Below are positions 17,232-25,199 of a DNA stretch of 64,000 nt, piece after piece; the stretch's first letter is position 1, and each line of letters opens with the position of its first letter. Where the stretch lies: NCBI GenBank assembly GCA_902604855.1, contig CACLAF010000002.1, positions 62,001 through 126,000 on the forward strand, written 5' to 3'. Below the pieces are notes generated by a model. It saw only the letters and a program-made list of their open reading frames with translations, ran no database searches and was not told where the DNA came from. The position numbers were made by a program, and so were the translations under genes. This DNA is from an uncultured SAR86 cluster bacterium. Its GTDB lineage: Bacteria; Pseudomonadota; Gammaproteobacteria; Magnimaribacterales; Magnimaribacteraceae.

Positions 17232-18168
17232 CTGATGTTTCAGTAGCTGATGACACCAAAGCAGGAATCTCTTTTTTCACCACTTCTATATCTTGTTGAT
17301 GTTTAAGAAGTACATTGAGTGTGTCTTCTGCTAATTTAGCGTCTAACTCTTCAGAGTTAAGAAGAATGACTGTCTTCGCCCAATCTATTGTTTCACTAAT
17401 TGCGGGCAATTTCTTTAAGTCTAATTCTCGTATTCCCTGCACAAAGTTAACTAACTGTATTTGCATAGACTCTGATATTTCAGGAACCCTTGCTTGAACA
17501 ATTTGTCTTTCCAGTTTGGCATCAGGAAAAGGGATATATAAATGAAGGCATCTTCTTTTAAGGGCATCACCTATTTCTCTACTATTATTACTTGTTAAAA
17601 CGACAAGCGGTTTAATATCCGCTTTCCTAACGCCCAATTCTGGGATAGAAATTTGGAACTCAGATAGGATTTCTAAGAGTAAAGCCTCGAATTCCTCATC
17701 GGATTTATCTACCTCGTCAATGAGTAATACAGAGCCCTTTTCAGAAGTTAAAGCTTCTAATAGAGGGCGTGTTTCCAAAAAATCCTCTGAGAAGAAAATA
17801 TCCTCAAACTTCATTAACCTATCAAGCGATTCTTTTAAGCCTTTAGCTCCTTCCAATACTTCTTGCATCTGTTCTTTTAAAATTTGAGTGTATAAAAGCT
17901 GTTTTCCATATCTCCACTCATAAAGTGCTTTTGATTCATCCAAACCTTCATAGCATTGCAGTCTTATCATCTCTTTTTTGAAATAAAGCGCCGCTGTATT
18001 AGCTAATTCTGTCTTTCCAACTCCTGGAGGCCCTTCGATGAGAATAGGTTTTTCTAATTCAGATGCTAGATATACAGCAGTAGCAATTTGCTCGCTACAA
18101 ATGTATCCATGCTTCGCAAATCCCTTGGTAATATCTTTTATGATTTTTTTAGGTCCATCTGTCATCAA
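17212..18168 (-). CDS. MoxR-family AAA+ ATPase (CoxD-like)
   Basis: This 318-aa AAA+ ATPase has Walker A 'GPPGVGKTELANTAA' near residue 40, Walker B 'SVLLIDEVDKSDEEFEALLL' near 147, and sensor 1 'VLTSNNSREIGDALKRR'. MoxR proteins act as chaperone-like remodelling ATPases paired with VWA proteins. The gene overlaps its VWA partner downstream by 20 bp and the hydrolase upstream by 4 bp, giving a tight hydrolase-moxR-VWA-methyltransferase operon. Confidence 0.9.
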   Translation of the reverse strand: MMTDGPKKIIKDITKGFAKHGYICSEQIATAVYLASELEKPILIEGPPGVGKTELANTAALYFKKEMIRLQCYEGLDESKALYEWRYGKQLLYTQILKEQMQEVLEGAKGLKESLDRLMKFEDIFFSEDFLETRPLLEALTSEKGSVLLIDEVDKSDEEFEALLLEILSEFQISIPELGVRKADIKPLVVLTSNNSREIGDALKRRCLHLYIPFPDAKLERQIVQARVPEISESMQIQLVNFVQGIRELDLKKLPAISETIDWAKTVILLNSEELDAKLAEDTLNVLLKHQQDIEVVKKEIPALVSSATETSDGKSLN

Positions 18169-19025
18169 TCTTCTCCTATCACTTTTTTTAGAGCATCGAT
18201 GACACTCAGTGGATCATCAACGAATAGGTGGTGCATAGTCCCTGGAACTCCTATTACTCTCTCATTTGGAATATTCCCTACATAAAGGGTGTAATCCAAA
18301 ATATCTTGTGTAAAAATTTGGCTCATTAAACCATAAACAATATTAATTGGGCATTTTATGGCCATAAGAATATCGGTAAGATCTTTTGTTTTATAGGTTT
18401 TCATGATCTTTCCGTCAGATTTTAAAACCCATCCATCGTCTCTTTCCTTGAAGGAATTGGAAGCGATGTGATTGAGCAGATAATCATTTCTGCATGGCTG
18501 AGGTGGGATTAATCTAAAACTATCCATTGCAGCTTCTTTATCATCATAAATAAAATCAGCCCTTATCATGGATTTGCTGGAAGAAAATCCTCTAGCTTTA
18601 TCTGGTGGAACTACAACTATTGAATCTAACAGCGTTAAAGATTTGAATATTTCAGGATAGATAGACGTGGCATTAAGAGATATGGATCCTCCCATACTAT
18701 GTGCTATGAAGTCTGCCTGACTCCACCTCATATCATCACATACAGCTTTTATTTCCTCTGCAAAAATTTCTTGGCTATAAATTTCTCGATGGTCACTATC
18801 TCCAGATCCTGATAGATCGATTGCAACTGCACAAAAATTATCTAAAAATGCAGGAGCTACGAAATCCCACCAGTGGGCATGAGCGCTATAACCATGGATG
18901 AAAAATAGACCTGGCTTACTTTCATCACCCCATACCAAGTAATGAATATTCTTGTCTTTAACTTCAACGTATTTAGAAACAGGCTCAACTAGAAGTGATT
19001 CATTGAACCAGTCTAAATTAGACAT
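18165..19025 (-). CDS. Alpha/beta-hydrolase
   Basis: This 286-aa hydrolase has 'GLFFIHGYSAHAHWWDFVAP', the nucleophile elbow 'AHSMGGSISL', and the His in 'GTMHHLFVDDP'. The cap region is helical. The fold is clear, but esterase, lactonase, dehalogenase and C-C hydrolase functions cannot be separated. Its stop overlaps the MoxR start by 4 bp and its start lies 4 bp after the aminotransferase gene, so it sits mid-operon. Confidence 0.8.
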   Translation of the reverse strand: MSNLDWFNESLLVEPVSKYVEVKDKNIHYLVWGDESKPGLFFIHGYSAHAHWWDFVAPAFLDNFCAVAIDLSGSGDSDHREIYSQEIFAEEIKAVCDDMRWSQADFIAHSMGGSISLNATSIYPEIFKSLTLLDSIVVVPPDKARGFSSSKSMIRADFIYDDKEAAMDSFRLIPPQPCRNDYLLNHIASNSFKERDDGWVLKSDGKIMKTYKTKDLTDILMAIKCPINIVYGLMSQIFTQDILDYTLYVGNIPNERVIGVPGTMHHLFVDDPLSVIDALKKVIGED

Positions 19026-19029
19026 GGAT

Positions 19030-20349
19030 CTAGCTGACTGAGGTTATAGCAGCTTTGAGAGCATCGGCAATCGTATCTAAGTGTTCCTTTTCAACTATGA
19101 GCGATGGAGATAACACCAAGAATTCACCTGAATATCTAACTAGAACATTGTTGTCATAGCAATGCTGAAAAACTTTTGCTGCAAATTCCGTTGCGGGAAG
19201 TCCATCGGAACCAAAATGAATTGCACCCATTAAACCTATATTTCTAATATCAATGACTTGATTCAAACCCTTAAGAGAGTGAATGGCTTCTTGGAAGTGA
19301 GGTTCCATTTCTTCTGCTTTATCAAACAAACCTTCTTCTTCGTATACATCCAAGGCAGCTATACCTGCTGCACATGCAACTGGATGACCTGAATATGTGT
19401 AACCATGAAATAGTTCAATCATTGCTTCTGGACCTTCCATAAGTTGGTCATAGATGGAATTATCGAAAGCAACAGCACTCATTGGTATCATTGCGCTAGT
19501 AAGACCTTTCGCCATCGTTATCATATCGGGTCTAACGTCGAATCTATTGGCAGCAAAACAACAACCTAATCTTCCAAAACCAGTTATCACTTCATCAAAA
19601 ATTAAAAGCACGTTATGTTTTGTGCATATTTCTCTAATTCGTTCCAAATAACCTACTGGTGGGACTATAACGCCACCTGATCCTGTGACTGGCTCAATAA
19701 TTACCGCAGCTACTGTAGAAGGATCTTGAAGAATAAGAATTTTTTCAAGTTCATCAGCTAAATGAAGTCCCCATTCAGGCTGGCCTTTAGAGAAGGCCAT
19801 ATGTTCTGTGTCCCAAGTGTGAGGCATATGATCAATACCAGGCAATAAAGGTCCGAAAGATTTTCTGTTTGGAGTGAGTCCACCAACAGAAACTCCTCCA
19901 AAATTTACTCCGTGGTAACCTTTTTCTCTTCCAACGAACTTAGTTTTTTGACCATCGCCTTTTGATGCGTGATATGCCAAAGCAACTTTCATAGCTGTTT
20001 CAACAGCTTCAGATCCAGAATTACCATAAAAAATTCTATCGAGCCCTTTGGGAGTTAGTGATGATACTTTCTCAGCTAATTCAAAAGCTTTAGGATGAGA
20101 CATATTAAAAGCTGTAGCGTAATCCAGTTCAGCTGCTTGATTTTGTACAGCTGCGACTATCTTTGGATGGCAATGGCCAGCATTTGTGCACCACAAGCCC
20201 GCTATGCCATCTAACACTTCTCTGCCATCATCACTCTTGTAATACATCCCTTTAGCGGAAGTTAAAAGACGTGGGTTTGCTTTAAACTTTTTATTGGGCG
20301 TAAAAGGAAGCCAATAATTATCTAAATTTAGATTCTCTTGTGATCTCAT
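19030..20349 (-). CDS. Class III omega-aminotransferase (beta-alanine/omega-amino acid:pyruvate type)
   Basis: This 439-aa PLP fold-type I enzyme shows 'LDGIAGLWCTNAGHCHPKIV' near residue 45, 'FYGNSGSEAVETAMKVA', 'LIFDEVITGFGRLG' and the PLP Lys in 'TMAKGLTSAMIPMSAV'. Those features match beta-alanine/omega-amino-acid:pyruvate transaminases, which move amino groups from omega-amines or beta-alanine to pyruvate. Taurine or polyamine-derived amines are possible substrates. It lies 8 bp downstream of an MFS carrier that may bring in the substrate. Confidence 0.88.
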   Translation of the reverse strand: MRSQENLNLDNYWLPFTPNKKFKANPRLLTSAKGMYYKSDDGREVLDGIAGLWCTNAGHCHPKIVAAVQNQAAELDYATAFNMSHPKAFELAEKVSSLTPKGLDRIFYGNSGSEAVETAMKVALAYHASKGDGQKTKFVGREKGYHGVNFGGVSVGGLTPNRKSFGPLLPGIDHMPHTWDTEHMAFSKGQPEWGLHLADELEKILILQDPSTVAAVIIEPVTGSGGVIVPPVGYLERIREICTKHNVLLIFDEVITGFGRLGCCFAANRFDVRPDMITMAKGLTSAMIPMSAVAFDNSIYDQLMEGPEAMIELFHGYTYSGHPVACAAGIAALDVYEEEGLFDKAEEMEPHFQEAIHSLKGLNQVIDIRNIGLMGAIHFGSDGLPATEFAAKVFQHCYDNNVLVRYSGEFLVLSPSLIVEKEHLDTIADALKAAITSVS

Positions 20350-20357
20350 GTCTACAA

Positions 20358-21491
20358 TTATACTTTATCAATGGGTTCGAGGTCTTTTTTTGTACTGAAT
20401 ATACAGATCATTGCAACAATAAGGAATAAGATTAAGTAAGGATATATAACAGTCATTTCATTCTCCAGCATGATCCATCCAAAAACTGCGGGTGCTAAAG
20501 ATGCGCTAAGTAGAATGCAAGCATTTAACCAAGCTCCAAGTCTACCTGAAGGATCAATATCAGCTGCAGCCGCCAAGATGAGAATGACCATAATGACAAA
20601 AACTATATTCCAAGTGATGTTTCCATAACAAAAAGTATCATAAGAAGGGATTCCAAAGATTGCATAAACGCAAATTGAGGAAACCAATAGACACAATAAA
20701 ATTGTTTCTTTTCTTCTTATTTTATTTCCAAATATACCTATAAATACCGGTCCGAGAAGACTCAGAATAATGGCTAGAGATATAACACTCCCAACTTCAG
20801 AGACTCCCATATCTATATATTCCACTCCAAATCTTTCCATAAACGCCCACATACCACTGGAAGGAATCTCGTAAAACAGCACCGCCGTAATAAGTAAGAA
20901 ATAAAGCCACTTCTGAGCAATAGGTTCTCTAACTAAATTAGCATCATTTGTGTTTGATGTTTTGGCAAAGAAAAAGAGCAAGGTTAACGCTATGTAGACA
21001 TAAATAAAATTAAAGAAATAATAACTATGTCCTCCGTCCTCTATCCATGTACTAGAGATGTATATAAGAAACGCAGCAGTAAGTGATGCGAAAAGAGTAA
21101 ACAGTGCATAAGATCTATTGGGATCTTGTGATGAGGCCAATATTGAATGACCTGAAGCTATAAGCATACCGCAACCTATTCCCGAAAAAGCTTTTATAAA
21201 AGTAATTTGATTAACATCACTGGATACAGAACATAAGTAATAACAAACCATAACAATAAGACTGCCAATCAAGCCAAGTATCCTGCCCTTATAAACTGCG
21301 TTACCGAAATATAAGGAGCTAATCGCGGCGAAGAAAAGTTCAAGCGTAACCACCAATCCAGCTTCTTGTGAATTAGCATTCAGGCCAACCGATACAGCGC
21401 TTACATTAAAGGGTGCTAATGAGGAAGCTAGATTTCCGAGTTCCAACATAGCCATGCCAGCCAATAGATGAAAATAAGTCTTGTATTGCAT
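20358..21491 (-). CDS. MFS transporter
   Basis: This 377-aa integral membrane protein has about 11-12 hydrophobic helices and the MFS character of two six-helix halves, including 'SGIGCGMLIASGHSIL'. The substrate is not recognisable. It begins the leftward operon with the aminotransferase and is divergent from a TetR regulator 60 bp away, which likely controls it. Confidence 0.75.
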   Translation of the reverse strand: MQYKTYFHLLAGMAMLELGNLASSLAPFNVSAVSVGLNANSQEAGLVVTLELFFAAISSLYFGNAVYKGRILGLIGSLIVMVCYYLCSVSSDVNQITFIKAFSGIGCGMLIASGHSILASSQDPNRSYALFTLFASLTAAFLIYISSTWIEDGGHSYYFFNFIYVYIALTLLFFFAKTSNTNDANLVREPIAQKWLYFLLITAVLFYEIPSSGMWAFMERFGVEYIDMGVSEVGSVISLAIILSLLGPVFIGIFGNKIRRKETILLCLLVSSICVYAIFGIPSYDTFCYGNITWNIVFVIMVILILAAAADIDPSGRLGAWLNACILLSASLAPAVFGWIMLENEMTVIYPYLILFLIVAMICIFSTKKDLEPIDKV

Positions 21492-21503
21492 TTATCTTTT
21501 AGT

Positions 21504-21540
21504 TGGAAACCTTAATATATAGATATAGTGTATACATAAA
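21504..21540. promoter_or_regulatory. Shared divergent promoter/operator between MFS and TetR genes
   Basis: The 60-bp gap between the divergent starts contains the perfect palindrome TGTATACA (21529-21536) inside the AT-rich TATAGATATAGTGTATACATA, plus a -35-like TTGGAA (21504-21509). A TetR operator would be expected here. The short palindrome is only suggestive. Confidence 0.4.
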
Positions 21541-21551
21541 GAAAACTTATT

Positions 21552-22112
21552 GTGCCAAATAGTAAAAATCATAGCTTTATTGAACCCCAACAAGAAAGAA
21601 GCAGGAAAAGGTTTGAAGAAGTATTAAAAACTGCAGAATTTATTTATAAAAACCAAGATGATTATGATTTAACTGTACAAGATATAGCCAAGCTATCCGG
21701 CATGAAAAGACCCTCTATTTATAAATTTTTTCCAAGTAATGAATCTATTCTTGAAGCTCTATCATATAAATATTCTTCATCCCTATTTAGTCTAGTAAAG
21801 AAAAATCTAAATAACCTAAATTATTCTGATGAAAAAGAAATCATCAAGGTTGTAGTGGATGTCTACGCAATATATGTTAATAACAATTATTGTATTTCTG
21901 ACCTAGTCTTTAATGTTTTCTCTAAAAACTTTCTTATTGAAGAGATTCTCAAACTTATAGAAGCAAAAAGTACCGGAGAAACTAAAAAAATAAAATTTTC
22001 TCTCAGTATTTTAATGGCGTGTTTAGGAGATTCTCTCAGTCAGGAAAAAGTAATTACACCGAGTTGTGTTGCTGAAACTAAAAAGGCCTGTCTTCTTTAT
22101 CTTGCTAGCTAG
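21552..22112 (+). CDS. TetR-family transcriptional regulator
   Basis: This 186-aa regulator has an N-terminal TetR helix-turn-helix, 'TVQDIAKLSGMKRPSIYKFF', at about residues 41-60, then a helical ligand domain. The start is GTG. It is divergent from the MFS-aminotransferase operon, its most likely target. The stop overlaps the convergent aquaporin gene by 8 bp. The inducer is unknown. Confidence 0.88.
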   Translation: MPNSKNHSFIEPQQERSRKRFEEVLKTAEFIYKNQDDYDLTVQDIAKLSGMKRPSIYKFFPSNESILEALSYKYSSSLFSLVKKNLNNLNYSDEKEIIKVVVDVYAIYVNNNYCISDLVFNVFSKNFLIEEILKLIEAKSTGETKKIKFSLSILMACLGDSLSQEKVITPSCVAETKKACLLYLAS

Positions 22113-22749
22113 GTTTATCCAAAATCTTATTGATTCCAAAAGCTAAAAACGCACCTATAAATTGTGCAGTTATAAAAAAGAGAACATTACCAGGATCAAT
22201 ACCTGTAAACGTATCCGTAAACATTCTTCCGATTGTAACCGCAGGATTGGCAAAAGAGGTTGAGGAAGTAAACCAATAAGCTGAGGTTATGTATAAACCT
22301 ACTGCGGGTGCTACCAATTCTGATCTAACTGTTCTTACTCTAAGGATAACTAATAACAATCCGAAAGTGGCTACAACTTCCGAGATATATAAATTTAACC
22401 CACTTCTAGAATTTACTGAAACCTGAAGGGCATCTAAACCAAACATATAATTTGCCAATAAGGTTCCAGAAATTGCACCAGACACTTGCAATAAACCGTA
22501 AAGAATAAAATTTCTAGATGAAAGTTCACCATTTGCAAACATGACAACAGAAACAGCTGGATTAAAATGAGCTCCTGAAATTTTGCCGAACATCCATATA
22601 AGCACTATCAAACCAGCACCGGTTGCGATTGTGTTCGCTAATAGTGTAATCGAGTCATTATCTGAAAGTGACTGACCCATAATTCCAGAACCAACAACAA
22701 TCATTAATAGAAAAGTTGTTCCTAAATATTCACTCAAATAAGCTTTCAT
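22105..22749 (-). CDS. MIP/aquaporin-family channel, AqpS-like
   Basis: This 214-aa channel has six membrane helices and two NPA half-helices, 'GAHFNPAVSV' (NPA 63-65) and 'SFANPAVTIGRMFTDTF' (NPA 168-170). The residue after the second NPA, an Arg in AqpZ and GlpF selectivity filters, is Val here, as I recall for AqpS-type channels found in arsenic-resistance operons. It may pass larger neutral solutes such as arsenite or methylated arsenicals; that is inference. It overlaps the upstream SRAP gene by 20 bp. Confidence 0.88.
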   Translation of the reverse strand: MKAYLSEYLGTTFLLMIVVGSGIMGQSLSDNDSITLLANTIATGAGLIVLIWMFGKISGAHFNPAVSVVMFANGELSSRNFILYGLLQVSGAISGTLLANYMFGLDALQVSVNSRSGLNLYISEVVATFGLLLVILRVRTVRSELVAPAVGLYITSAYWFTSSTSFANPAVTIGRMFTDTFTGIDPGNVLFFITAQFIGAFLAFGINKILDKPS

Positions 22750-23347
22750 CTGGCTCTTCTATTTCTTTGGTTGGAAATACACATTTAGGATCATTATGCT
22801 GTGGATTGTTTACATGTTTTGAAACGGTATGGTGAACAATCGATTTTGCTGAAAAAGTATCTTCGCAGCTTATATCATCACCATTTAGCCAGTTATGAAA
22901 ATGTTGTTTAGAAATAATTAAAGGCATACGCTCATGAATAGGTTTAAGCGACTCTACGGCTTCTGTAGTGACTATCGCGCAACCTACCTTGCCCCTGTAT
23001 CCTCCAAAAACTCCTCCAAAAAAGAAAATATCTCCATTAAGATGATGAAAATATGGAATTTTGTTCTCTCCAGATTTTCTCCACTCATACCAACCATCTG
23101 TTGGTATAAGACAACGATTAGAATTAGAGAAAGAAGGTTTTTCAGTTAGTGTTTCAATTCTTGCATTTACTAAATTAAAAGGTTTATCAGCCCAGTAAGG
23201 AGTGAAGCCCCATTCAATAGATTGTAATTTATCGGTTAAGGCTAAAAGTTTTTGTCCTGGTCCAATGTTATAACTTGCCTCAAAGTCAGTAGAACCATAT
23301 TTAGTTTCTAAATTATCTAGATTTCTAAGTGTAAAACGTCCACACAT
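22730..23347 (-). CDS. SOS-response-associated (SRAP/YedK/HMCES) protein
   Basis: SRAP proteins crosslink covalently to abasic sites in single-stranded DNA through the N-terminal Cys after Met removal. The protein begins MCGRFTL, giving Cys2. It also carries 'NARIETL', 'GWYEWRKSG' (catalytic Glu) and 'IHERMPLI' (His). At 205 aa it is near the usual 220. It overlaps the aquaporin start by 20 bp. The start codon is overlapped (TAATG) by the stop of a small upstream ORF. Confidence 0.94.
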   Translation of the reverse strand: MCGRFTLRNLDNLETKYGSTDFEASYNIGPGQKLLALTDKLQSIEWGFTPYWADKPFNLVNARIETLTEKPSFSNSNRCLIPTDGWYEWRKSGENKIPYFHHLNGDIFFFGGVFGGYRGKVGCAIVTTEAVESLKPIHERMPLIISKQHFHNWLNGDDISCEDTFSAKSIVHHTVSKHVNNPQHNDPKCVFPTKEIEEPDESLFE

Positions 23348-23418
23348 TATGACTTTGTATACTCAATCCTATTCTTCTTCAACCACTTTAGGGCTTTAAG
23401 GTTATTAGAAGATGTCAC
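23347..23418 (-). CDS. Candidate small ORF (23 codons) coupled to the SRAP gene
   Basis: It is too short for the track. It reads GTG then TSSNNLKALKWLKKNRIEYTKS and stop. AAGGA lies 7 bases before the GTG, and the TAA overlaps the SRAP ATG as TAATG. The segment KALKWLKKNRIEY resembles the helix region of ArsC/Spx-like proteins, so a gene remnant is the main alternative to a leader peptide. Coding status is uncertain. Confidence 0.35.
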   Translation of the reverse strand: MTSSNNLKALKWLKKNRIEYTKS

Positions 23419-23462
23419 TTTAAGTTCCTTGAACAGTATTTTTTATAAGTTATAGTTTTACC

Positions 23463-24293
23463 GTGTTTAAGTTTGATGTGACCGAATATAACTCTTTGAG
23501 TAAAGACCAATATATTGAAGAAAGAAGACTCTTACAAATTGAATTTCTTAAGCTTCAAAAATGGGCAATTACTAATAAGAAAAAAATTGCAGTTGTCTTT
23601 GAAGGAAGAGATGCTGCCGGTAAAACAGACACCATTAACTTGCTGGCAAGACATTTGATACCGGATCATTTCAGATATGTACATCTAGGAATACCATCAG
23701 AAGGTGAATCAAAAAAATGGTTTAAAAGATATGAAAAGCATATGCCTAATGAAGGCGAAATAGTCTTTTTTGACAGGTCTTGGTATACAAGGGCTACTGT
23801 AGAAATAACAATGGGTTATTGCTCAAATAAGCAATATGCAAACTTCATGAAAAAGGTTATTCCTTGGGAAAAAGAATATATTGATGATGGTCTTATTCTT
23901 ATTAAGTTCTACCTATCAATTCAAAAATTACAACAAAATAAAAGGTTTAATGAGCGTAAAACAGATCCATTAAAAACATGGAAGCTAAGTGCAAATGACC
24001 TTAAGATTGCTGAAAAGTGGGATATCTTCTCTTTCTTTAAGGATCAGATGTTTAAACTTACCTCAACGGATAAAGTACCCTGGGTTATTATCAATGCTAA
24101 TAATAAAATGGTCGCAAGATTGAGTGCCTTGAGATATCTACTTAATGAAATAGATTACGATAACAAAAAACTCAGTAAACCAACGACATGGGAAGGTAAG
24201 ATCAATAATTACAGAATTACTCATAATGATGTCGAATTCTCCAATCTATCGTACTTACAGTTTAAGACTTTAGAAAAAGCGTTTAAAAAATAA
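23463..24293 (+). CDS. ppk2: Polyphosphate kinase 2
   Basis: PPK2 enzymes transfer phosphate between polyphosphate and nucleoside di- or monophosphates. The P-loop 'FEGRDAAGKTDT' (GRDAAGKT 48-55), lid/Walker B 'FFDRSWYTRA' (D104) and 'RFNERKTDPLKTWKLS' are all family-diagnostic. At 276 aa it is a single-domain enzyme. I cannot assign the class (NDP- or NMP-specific) with certainty. The start is GTG. It is followed 9 bp later by a Ppx/GppA gene and then by phosphate-transport genes. Confidence 0.93.
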   Translation: MFKFDVTEYNSLSKDQYIEERRLLQIEFLKLQKWAITNKKKIAVVFEGRDAAGKTDTINLLARHLIPDHFRYVHLGIPSEGESKKWFKRYEKHMPNEGEIVFFDRSWYTRATVEITMGYCSNKQYANFMKKVIPWEKEYIDDGLILIKFYLSIQKLQQNKRFNERKTDPLKTWKLSANDLKIAEKWDIFSFFKDQMFKLTSTDKVPWVIINANNKMVARLSALRYLLNEIDYDNKKLSKPTTWEGKINNYRITHNDVEFSNLSYLQFKTLEKAFKK

Positions 24294-24302
24294 AATATTC
24301 AA

Positions 24303-25196
24303 TTGAAAAAAAGCGAATTTCATCGAATTGCAACTATAGATATTGGAACTAATGGTATTAAGTTCAAGCAGTACAGAATAGATGTAAATAAAAAATCAAA
24401 AATACAGCAGGATACATTTAGTAGGGTAAATATAAGACTGGGTGAAGATGTATTTAATTACGGATTGATAAGTGAAAATACACAAAAGAAATTATTTAAA
24501 GAACTCAGCAAGCTTATAGAATCGGTAAAAAAGAGAAATATTAAGTGGATAGGTATATGTGCCACTTCGGCAATGCGAAGTGCAGAAAATGGTAAAGATA
24601 TTTGCGAAAGACTTGCAAGTGAATTGAACGTTGATGTAAGACTTCTTAGCGGTAATGAGGAAGCGTACTTTCTAAAATATCTGAATACAAAAAAAATCAT
24701 GGATTTAAACAATTACCTATCAATAGACATAGGCGGAGGTAGCACTGAATTGCATATCAAATATGGTGATGAAGAGTATTTACAATCGGTAGATCTGGGT
24801 GCTGTCAGGTTATTGCAACAAAAAGATTTAAAAGAAGAGTGGGATAAGTTGGATGATTTTTTAAATAAGATTGGATATTTAAATGCAGAGGCTCTTGTAG
24901 GAATTGGAGGCAATATAAGATCTCTTCTTGAAATATCTGGAAAAGATAAATTTACATCTTTAGGTTATGAAGAATTTATAACTTTACAAAAGAAGCTTGA
25001 AAATAACTCCCTTGATGATAGAAAGAAATTATTTAATTTAGGTGATCATAGAGCTGATGTCATAGTTCCTGCAACCAAGATAATAGAAAGGATTTTAAAT
25101 AAGACAGGTATAAAAGATTTATATGCTCTCAATTGGAGTCTATGCGACGCTATAGCATTCGATTACTACCTCAAGAACGAAGAAGCGTTTATATAA
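24303..25196 (+). CDS. Ppx/GppA-family phosphatase (exopolyphosphatase)
   Basis: This ASKHA-fold hydrolase releases phosphate from polyphosphate ends or cleaves pppGpp. The phosphate-1 loop 'IATIDIGTNGIKFKQYR' lies at the N-terminus and phosphate-2 'LSIDIGGGSTELHI' near residue 140. At 297 aa it is the short form, lacking the C-terminal helical domain of E. coli Ppx. The start is TTG. Next to ppk2, polyphosphate turnover is the better guess over pppGpp hydrolysis. Confidence 0.88.
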   Translation: MKKSEFHRIATIDIGTNGIKFKQYRIDVNKKSKIQQDTFSRVNIRLGEDVFNYGLISENTQKKLFKELSKLIESVKKRNIKWIGICATSAMRSAENGKDICERLASELNVDVRLLSGNEEAYFLKYLNTKKIMDLNNYLSIDIGGGSTELHIKYGDEEYLQSVDLGAVRLLQQKDLKEEWDKLDDFLNKIGYLNAEALVGIGGNIRSLLEISGKDKFTSLGYEEFITLQKKLENNSLDDRKKLFNLGDHRADVIVPATKIIERILNKTGIKDLYALNWSLCDAIAFDYYLKNEEAFI

Positions 25197-25199
25197 TTT

